Assembly: GCA_035635075.1 (NCBI GenBank)
Contig: DASQBT010000160.1
Span: 1-11,012, forward strand
Direction of reading: 5' to 3'
Length of the DNA: 11,012 nucleotides
From: DASQBT01 sp035635075
GTDB lineage: Bacteria > Pseudomonadota > Gammaproteobacteria > Burkholderiales > Thiobacillaceae
The notes beneath the pieces were generated by a model. It did no database searches and was not told the DNA's origin. It was given only the letters and a program-made list of their open reading frames with translations. The position numbers were made by a program, and so were the translations under genes. This document shows positions 7,187 through 11,012 of the stretch, piece after piece (the stretch's first letter is position 1; every line of letters begins with the position of its first letter).

Positions 7187-9241
7187 TCACTTGAAACCAT
7201 ATTCCGCACTTGCCCATCCATGCCGGCCAGGCAGCGAATAGGCGGCGTATCGATCAGGAACGAATTGGCTGCGAACAGCATAAGTGTAGTACTTCTGGTC
7301 CAGGAGATTGTTGAGCGAAAGGCTAAACTTCCAGTTGCCGAGGCGGTGTTCAAGTTTGGCATCGAGAAGAGTGTAATCCGGAATTTTTACGCCCAGGGTG
7401 TTGGGTTCATCGTTATCCATGAACTGACGGCCCACATAACCGACACTCCCGGTCAAGCAGGTGCGCCCGCTCATTTCCCAGCTCGTGTTCAGAGCCACTT
7501 TATGCCGCGGCACCAGAGGCACCTGCTTGCCTTCCAAGTTGACGTCATTGAACACGCCACCGGTGAATTGAGCAAAGGCAAGGGTATAGGTGGCCGAAAT
7601 CTCCAGCGCGCCCAGTTTGCGGCGGCCTTCCAACTCCAGTCCATAACGGCGCAGGGGGGGCAGGTTGGTGTTGCCTATGCCGGTCGAGTACGGATCGAGA
7701 TGAATTTCGTCCTTCACCCGCGCATAGTAGAGCGCGGCCCGCCCGCCCTGTTTGGCCGCACCAGTCTCCCAGCCCAATTCAGCGTCCTGCGCGGTCTGCG
7801 GCTTCAGAAACTGGAACGCATGGGTAAAAGAAGGAGAAAACTCATAGATCTCATCCACGGTTGCAAAGCGAAAACTGCGCCCGGCTTTGGCGTATAGCGC
7901 ATGCTCGGATGTCAGTTGATAGCGCAGGCCAAGCTCCCAGGCGGTTTGGCGTTCGTTTTGCCGCCCAGCGGGCGCACCGGAGCCAAAATCAGCTCCCGGC
8001 GCACTCGGGTCAAAGTGGTCCTCTGCCTTGAGCTGGAAACTTTCCAGCCGGGCTCCCACGCTCAGACTCAAGGCCTCGGCCAGATGCAGTTGGTCGTTGG
8101 CATAGAGTGCCGCATTGCGCTGCTCGGCCTGAACCCGATTAATGGGCTGGGCGATGTTAGCCAGCGCATTCGAAGTGCGCAGATCATAGGTCCACAGGCC
8201 CATGTCCAACCCCAGTACGAATTCATGCTTAAAGTTTCCCGACTCAAGCGGCAGTCTGATTCGCGGAGAGAATGTCCACATGTCCAGTCCGATCTTGCGG
8301 TAATCGGGAAAGCCGCCGAAGTCGAAGTAGGATTCCTGCGCCTTGTTGCGATAGTCCAGATCCAGAACAAGCTCGCCCAAGGGCAGGCGAAATAGTGCCG
8401 AGAGTCCGCCCTGCCAGCCATCGCGACCTGCCCAGTCAAGGGGTGTCGAGGTGCCTTTCGGGTCAGCGGCAAGCTCATTGAGGCCAATACTGGGCTGCAC
8501 CAGCCGCGCACCCGGCAGGCGTTGGTTTTGCGCATCGGCGCCGAGCTTAAAGCTCATTTCGCCAAGATCGAGTTCCTGGCGCACGTTGCCATAGAAGCTG
8601 TCTTGGCGAGTTTCATTGTTGTCACGCCAGCCGTCCGACCGGTAGCGATTGGCCGCCAGGCTTAGGCCGGCACGCTCCCCGCTCAGATTGCCTGACACCT
8701 GCCAGTCGTTGCTGTCGAAGCTGCCCGCACGCGCGCCGAGTTCAGCCTGCTTTGGCCGGTCGAGCGGCGAACGGGTAATGATGTTGATCACCCCGCCCAC
8801 TGCGCCCGCACCGTGCAGGACACTGGCCCCACCGCGGATGATCTCGATGCGTTCGATGGCGGACAGCGGGATGGAGGGCCACATCACGCCGGAGAGATCG
8901 ATATCGTTCAACGTTCTGCCATCGACCAGCACCAAAACGTTCTGTCCGGCGGCTGCGCCAAAACCGCGCAGGTCTATGGTGCTATCGGATGCGTTATTGC
9001 CGAACAGGTCGCGCAATCCGATGCCGGCATGCCGGGCAATAATCTCCGGGAGCGTGGTTTCGGGGCTGCGTTCAATCTCCCTGCGGGTGATGACGGTGGA
9101 ATTGACCGGCAGCTCACGGGCGCTTTCGATGAAACGCGTTGCGGTAACGAGAATTTCGTCCGCCAGCGGCAAGCTCGCTTCATCACCCTGCGCGGGCAAC
9201 GTAAAGGGCAACGTCAGGGCAATGGCGATGATGCAGCGCAT
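7187..9241 (-). CDS. btuB: TonB-dependent outer-membrane receptor, BtuB-type cobalamin receptor
   Basis: This 684-residue protein binds its ligand at the cell surface and imports it into the periplasm using TonB energy. Residues 1-18 (MRCIIAIALTLPFTLPAQ) form a signal peptide. A TonB-box-like segment DEILVTATR (28-36) follows. The plug domain runs to about 160 and includes STIDLRGFG, VLVLVDGRTLND, IERIEIIRGGASVLHGAGAVGGVINIITR. The remainder is a beta-barrel, with the late receptor segments NLLDQKYY and YSLPGRHGWASAEYGFK at the end. The last residue is K after F, whereas barrels usually end in an aromatic residue. The start ATG at 9241 has AGGAA (9251-9247) five bases upstream and opens the signal peptide; the longer frame merely runs back into the riboswitch. 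Ligand identity comes from the riboswitch upstream and btuM downstream. Length is slightly above E. coli BtuB (614). Confidence 0.92.
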   Translation of the reverse strand: MRCIIAIALTLPFTLPAQGDEASLPLADEILVTATRFIESARELPVNSTVITRREIERSPETTLPEIIARHAGIGLRDLFGNNASDSTIDLRGFGAAAGQNVLVLVDGRTLNDIDLSGVMWPSIPLSAIERIEIIRGGASVLHGAGAVGGVINIITRSPLDRPKQAELGARAGSFDSNDWQVSGNLSGERAGLSLAANRYRSDGWRDNNETRQDSFYGNVRQELDLGEMSFKLGADAQNQRLPGARLVQPSIGLNELAADPKGTSTPLDWAGRDGWQGGLSALFRLPLGELVLDLDYRNKAQESYFDFGGFPDYRKIGLDMWTFSPRIRLPLESGNFKHEFVLGLDMGLWTYDLRTSNALANIAQPINRVQAEQRNAALYANDQLHLAEALSLSVGARLESFQLKAEDHFDPSAPGADFGSGAPAGRQNERQTAWELGLRYQLTSEHALYAKAGRSFRFATVDEIYEFSPSFTHAFQFLKPQTAQDAELGWETGAAKQGGRAALYYARVKDEIHLDPYSTGIGNTNLPPLRRYGLELEGRRKLGALEISATYTLAFAQFTGGVFNDVNLEGKQVPLVPRHKVALNTSWEMSGRTCLTGSVGYVGRQFMDNDEPNTLGVKIPDYTLLDAKLEHRLGNWKFSLSLNNLLDQKYYTYAVRSQFVPDRYAAYSLPGRHGWASAEYGFK

Positions 9242-9321
9242 GAAGGTTCCTGGTCTTGCGTCCGAATCCCCGTGGACGGGTTGATGGGCTAGCGACGCTT
9301 GACAGACTTGCAGCGTGCAGT

Positions 9322-9526
9322 GTCGGGCCGGTATCCGGGCTTGCGCGTAAAGCTCACCGCCTTCCCGGAATGACTCCAGTGGCGTGGATGATGAACCGTT
9401 GGGCGCTGACCGTTGCGGGGGCAGCACAGGAATTGAGCGTTCCTCGCCCTCTTAAGGGGCCAGGGTAGCGCTCGCACCTGTTTCCCGTTTAACCGCAGAC
9501 ATGGATCGAGTCTGCGGCACCCGAGG
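9322..9526 (-). promoter_or_regulatory. Cobalamin riboswitch controlling btuB-btuM
   Basis: The btuB leader contains the conserved cobalamin-aptamer elements in order on the minus strand. P1 is TCGGG (9524-9520) with CCCGA (9327-9323). GGTGCC is at 9521-9516, followed by an 8-bp hairpin CCGCAGAC/GTCTGCGG (9517-9493). Next come GGGAAA (9486-9481) and CAGGTG, the core GCTGCCCCCGCAACGGT (9425-9409), GCCACTGG (9383-9376), and the B12 box AGCCCGGATACCGGCC (9341-9326). The stem GAGCG/CGCTC with inner GCCC/GGGC is a sizeable peripheral arm. Downstream, 9281-9259 offers two mutually exclusive small hairpins before the btuB Shine-Dalgarno, so control is probably at translation initiation. Cobalamin binding is expected to reduce btuB and btuM expression. 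Confidence 0.95.
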
Positions 9527-9532
9527 CGAAGA

Positions 9533-9563
9533 ATTATACGAGAGACTTGGTCGGCATCGATAA
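9533..9563 (-). promoter_or_regulatory. Promoter of the btuB riboswitch transcript
   Basis: A perfect TATAAT lies at 9538-9533, placing the start near 9526, just before the aptamer P1 stem. No good -35 is present: TTATCG (9563-9558, 19-base spacing) is the best and matches only three positions. An inverted repeat GTCGGC/GCCGAC (9550-9570) overlaps the -35 region and may be a regulator site or a coincidence. Confidence 0.7.
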
Positions 9564-9717
9564 CGCCGACAGGCGAGCTGACAGAGACGGGAGGGTCAGA
9601 GCCTGGTCGCAGAGATGACTGCCGCGCCCAGGCGTGCCGGGGAGCGTCGCTCCCGGGCTGCTATAGCGCGGGGTCATGTCGAGACATCCGCAAGGCTTGT
9701 CTGCAGGTACGAAATAT
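9564..9717. other. Divergent intergenic region with two GC-rich hairpins
   Basis: This stretch separates the minus-strand btuB promoter from the plus-strand cell-division genes and has no gene I can support. Two adjacent inverted repeats are visible: GCCTGG (9601-9606) with CCAGGC (9628-9633), and a nearly perfect 10-bp hairpin at 9636-9658 (GCCGGGGAGC with GCTCCCGGGC, one mismatch, three-base loop). Neither has a T run. A short palindrome, ATGTC-GA-GACAT, sits at 9676-9687 upstream of the possible zap promoter. Confidence 0.5.
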
Positions 9718-9745
9718 TTAACCCACTGACTGATTTCGGTATAGT
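9718..9745 (+). promoter_or_regulatory. Possible promoter for the coiled-coil gene and zapA
   Basis: TTAACC (9718-9723), a 16-base spacer and TATAGT (9740-9745) resemble a sigma70 promoter. The predicted start, about 9752, falls on the A of the ATG, and no Shine-Dalgarno precedes that ATG. If the promoter is real, the mRNA would be leaderless. Confidence 0.45.
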
Positions 9746-9751
9746 TCCGCC

Positions 9752-9949
9752 ATGGATACGCAATTGACAGCCTTGGAAGAACGCATTCGGAAGGTAGTGG
9801 CGTTGTGCCAAAACTTGCGCCGGGAAAATATTGCCCTGCGCCAGGACTTGGCAGCGAGCGAGCAGAAGGTCAAGCAACTCGACGCCAAACTGGAGGCTGC
9901 CAAGGCCCGTCTCTCAAGCCTCATCAATCACCTGCCGGAGGATGCCTGA
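9752..9949 (+). CDS. TIGR02449-type small coiled-coil protein, ZapB-like
   Basis: A 65-residue, highly charged protein that is one continuous coiled coil: hydrophobic heptads run from LTALEERIRKVVALCQNL through RRENIALRQDLAASEQKVKQLDAKLEAAKARLSSLINHL. Its length, opening (MDTQLTALEERI) and position directly before zapA match the TIGR02449 family, which is found next to zapA in proteobacteria and is thought to play a ZapB-like part at the Z ring; the latter is inference. Its stop codon overlaps the zapA start by one base (TGATG), so the two are translationally coupled. No Shine-Dalgarno is visible before its ATG. A single cysteine (C19) lies in the N-terminal third. Confidence 0.83.
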   Translation: MDTQLTALEERIRKVVALCQNLRRENIALRQDLAASEQKVKQLDAKLEAAKARLSSLINHLPEDA

Positions 9950-10248
9950 TGGCTTTGCCGCGCAGAGTGGAAGTGACCATTATGGGGCGCAGCTTCAAGG
10001 TGCCTTGCTCTCCCGAGGAGGAGCCCGCCCTGATGGCCGCGCTCAACCTCCTCAACAACAGGATGAAGGAAATTCGCGACAACGGCAAAGTGGTTGGCAC
10101 TGAGCGCATCGCCATGATGGCCGGTCTCAACATTGCGCATGAGTTCTTAAGCCGGGGCGGCGGGGATCAGGCTGCCAGGCTGAAAAAGCTCGCCGAGATG
10201 AACGAATTGCTCGATGCGGTGCTGGACGAACAGCCCCCCCTGTTCTGA
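9949..10248 (+). CDS. zapA: Cell division protein ZapA
   Basis: ZapA binds FtsZ at mid-cell and cross-links protofilaments to stabilise the Z ring. The 99-residue product matches the family in length and pattern: an N-terminal globular part, VEVTIMGRSFKVPCSPEEEPALMAALNLLNNRMKEIR (8-44), with the usual 'v.I.GreY.i.C..gee..L..AA..ld..m..ir' arrangement. GTERIAMMAGLNIAHEFL (50-67) follows, then a C-terminal helix that forms the dimer coiled coil. The start ATG at 9949 overlaps the preceding stop, with GGAGG (9937-9941) seven bases upstream. The 6S RNA gene follows, the arrangement typical of many proteobacteria. Confidence 0.95.
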   Translation: MALPRRVEVTIMGRSFKVPCSPEEEPALMAALNLLNNRMKEIRDNGKVVGTERIAMMAGLNIAHEFLSRGGGDQAARLKKLAEMNELLDAVLDEQPPLF

Positions 10249-10271
10249 ACCGACCTTCTGTCTTTACCTGC

Positions 10272-10277
10272 TAAACT
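10272..10277 (+). promoter_or_regulatory. Possible -10 element for 6S RNA
   Basis: TAAACT lies seven bases before the predicted 6S 5' end. I see no acceptable -35 hexamer at 16-18 bases, so the promoter is tentative; 6S RNA may also be processed from the zapA transcript. Confidence 0.4.
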
Positions 10278-10283
10278 AGTGGT

Positions 10284-10467
10284 GCTCCCTGCGGTGTTCG
10301 AGGTTGTCCGCAATTTCTCTGAACCAATGCATTCGTGCAAGGCCGCGACCTAATCCGGCGCAGGTGTGCGCGCAACACGTCTTGTGCGCCCGAAACGCCT
10401 CCGGTTGCAGCCGACTTGAACTCAGGTTCAAGAGTCCGCTGGCAATCACGGCACAGGCGGGGGGTCT
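10284..10467 (+). ncRNA. ssrS: 6S RNA
   Basis: 6S RNA mimics an open promoter and sequesters sigma70 RNA polymerase. Identification rests on position between zapA and fau, length of about 183 nt, and structure. The closing stem pairs CTCCCTGC (10285-10292) with the G-rich 3' strand ending at 10464, then GTG with CAC. A second stem pairs GGTTGTCC (10302-10309) with GGCAATC (10441-10447). The family hallmark CTTGAAC-TCAG-GTTCAAG hairpin is at 10415-10432, near the E. coli counterpart. The apical arm includes GGCGCA/TGCGCC, and a TGCA-TTCG-TGCA hairpin lies in the 5' side of the central region. Ends are estimated to within about five bases. Confidence 0.9.
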
Positions 10468-10482
10468 TCCCATTTCACCCTG

Positions 10483-11012
10483 ATGAGCAGCCCGTCAAAA
10501 ATTGAACTGCGCCGCCGCTACCGTTCAGCGCGGGCCAAGCTCTCTCCGCGTGTTCGATACCGGGCAGAACGACAGGCTTTGCGCCATGCCCTGAACGCGG
10601 GACTGTTCCTAAGAGGCCGGCGCTGGGGCGTGTATCTGCCCTTTGGTTCGGAATTTGATGTGCTGCCTCTGGCCAATCAGGCCTTGTGGATGCGCAAGCA
10701 AGTATTTGTGCCCGTATTGCCGTCACGCCCCGCAAAGCCGCTGCGCTTCGTCCAACTGAAAAAGCGTCAGCAACTGAGCCGCAATCGGCATGGAATTGTC
10801 GAGCCTCTTGGTTCGCAGAGGATAGGCGCGCGCCAGTTGGAGATCCTCCTAATTCCGTTGGTTGCTTTCGACCATCGGGGAGTGCGTCTGGGAATGGGCG
10901 GGGGCTATTACGACGCCACCCTGGCTTACCTGAAAACCCGTCGCAGTCTGCGCCGGCCGCGCTTGATCGGCATTGGCTATGCCTGCCAGCAGGCTGCGGC
11001 CTTGCCGACTGA
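10483..11012 (+). CDS. fau: 5-formyltetrahydrofolate cyclo-ligase (3' end outside window)
   Basis: This enzyme (also ygfA or MTHFS) converts 5-formyl-THF to 5,10-methenyl-THF with ATP, returning a storage and inhibitory folate to the one-carbon pool. The 176 residues present begin MSSPSKIELRRRYRSARAKL, the usual basic N-terminal helix. WGVYLPFGSEFDVLPL (48-63) follows, then VFVPVLPSRPAKPLRFVQL and the ATP/folate-binding segment LEILLIPLVAFDHRGVRLGMGGGYYDATLAYL (115-146), the best family signature. IGIGYACQQ is next, and the sequence stops just before the expected PHD-type C-terminal motif. About 20 residues are missing. No Shine-Dalgarno precedes the ATG, which is only about 15 bases after the predicted 6S RNA 3' end; a shared transcript with ssrS is likely, as in E. 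coli. Confidence 0.94.
   Translation, partial: MSSPSKIELRRRYRSARAKLSPRVRYRAERQALRHALNAGLFLRGRRWGVYLPFGSEFDVLPLANQALWMRKQVFVPVLPSRPAKPLRFVQLKKRQQLSRNRHGIVEPLGSQRIGARQLEILLIPLVAFDHRGVRLGMGGGYYDATLAYLKTRRSLRRPRLIGIGYACQQAAALPT

Noticed and set aside
6869..7897. Long plus-strand frame of 342 residues across btuM and btuB
   Set aside because: It is antisense to two genes with clear signal, membrane and barrel features, and shows no coherent domain.
9242..9427. 62-residue N-terminal extension of BtuB
   Set aside because: It is a readthrough of the riboswitch; the signal peptide and a Shine-Dalgarno mark the start at 9241.
1..11012. Defence island, mobile element or CRISPR array
   Set aside because: No transposase, integrase, direct-repeat array, toxin-antitoxin pair or nuclease gene is visible; all recognised genes are housekeeping or transport.

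Overview
The window looks like ordinary core chromosome of a Gram-negative proteobacterium, most likely a betaproteobacterium or a related gammaproteobacterium. The evidence is the zapA / 6S RNA / fau block, a small coiled-coil gene just before zapA, GluQRS, a TonB-dependent outer-membrane receptor, and a BtuM-type solitary vitamin B12 transporter (a family studied in Thiobacillus). GC content is fairly high. I see no insertion sequence, phage gene, integrase, CRISPR array or plasmid function.

Layout. (1) 1-938, minus strand: a good sigma70-type promoter reads through an elongator tRNA-Met gene into miaB, whose 3' part lies outside the window. (2) 847-1258 holds no convincing gene, only the tRNA promoter and a leader hairpin. 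(3) 1259-3701, plus strand: a tight two-gene operon of a GCS2-family carboxylate-amine ligase and an AstE/AspA-like zinc hydrolase. (4) 3778-9541, minus strand: a five-gene run starting at a TATAAT promoter and a cobalamin riboswitch, in the order btuB, btuM, a GT4 glycosyltransferase, gluQ and an unrecognised 183-residue protein. Intergenic gaps are about 30-70 bases and no terminator is evident. (5) 9752-11012, plus strand: the TIGR02449-type coiled-coil gene, zapA, 6S RNA (ssrS) and the start of fau.

How the parts work together. BtuB should carry corrinoids across the outer membrane and BtuM across the inner membrane, with the upstream riboswitch lowering expression when cobalamin is plentiful. 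GluQ and MiaB both act on anticodon loops: GluQ glutamylates queuosine in tRNA-Asp, and MiaB methylthiolates i6A37. The GCS2/M14 pair looks like a ligase and hydrolase acting on one amide-type metabolite, whose identity cannot be read from the sequence. ZapA and the small coiled-coil protein belong to Z-ring assembly, 6S RNA regulates sigma70 RNA polymerase, and fau recycles 5-formyl-THF.

Most notable points: a probable CTG start codon for the glycosyltransferase; the riboswitch-btuB-btuM module with a conserved-type cysteine in BtuM; gluQ downstream of a B12 riboswitch; the GCS2/M14 operon; an internal duplication in the unknown protein; and the very short 6S-to-fau spacing. No clearly new defence or mobile system is visible.
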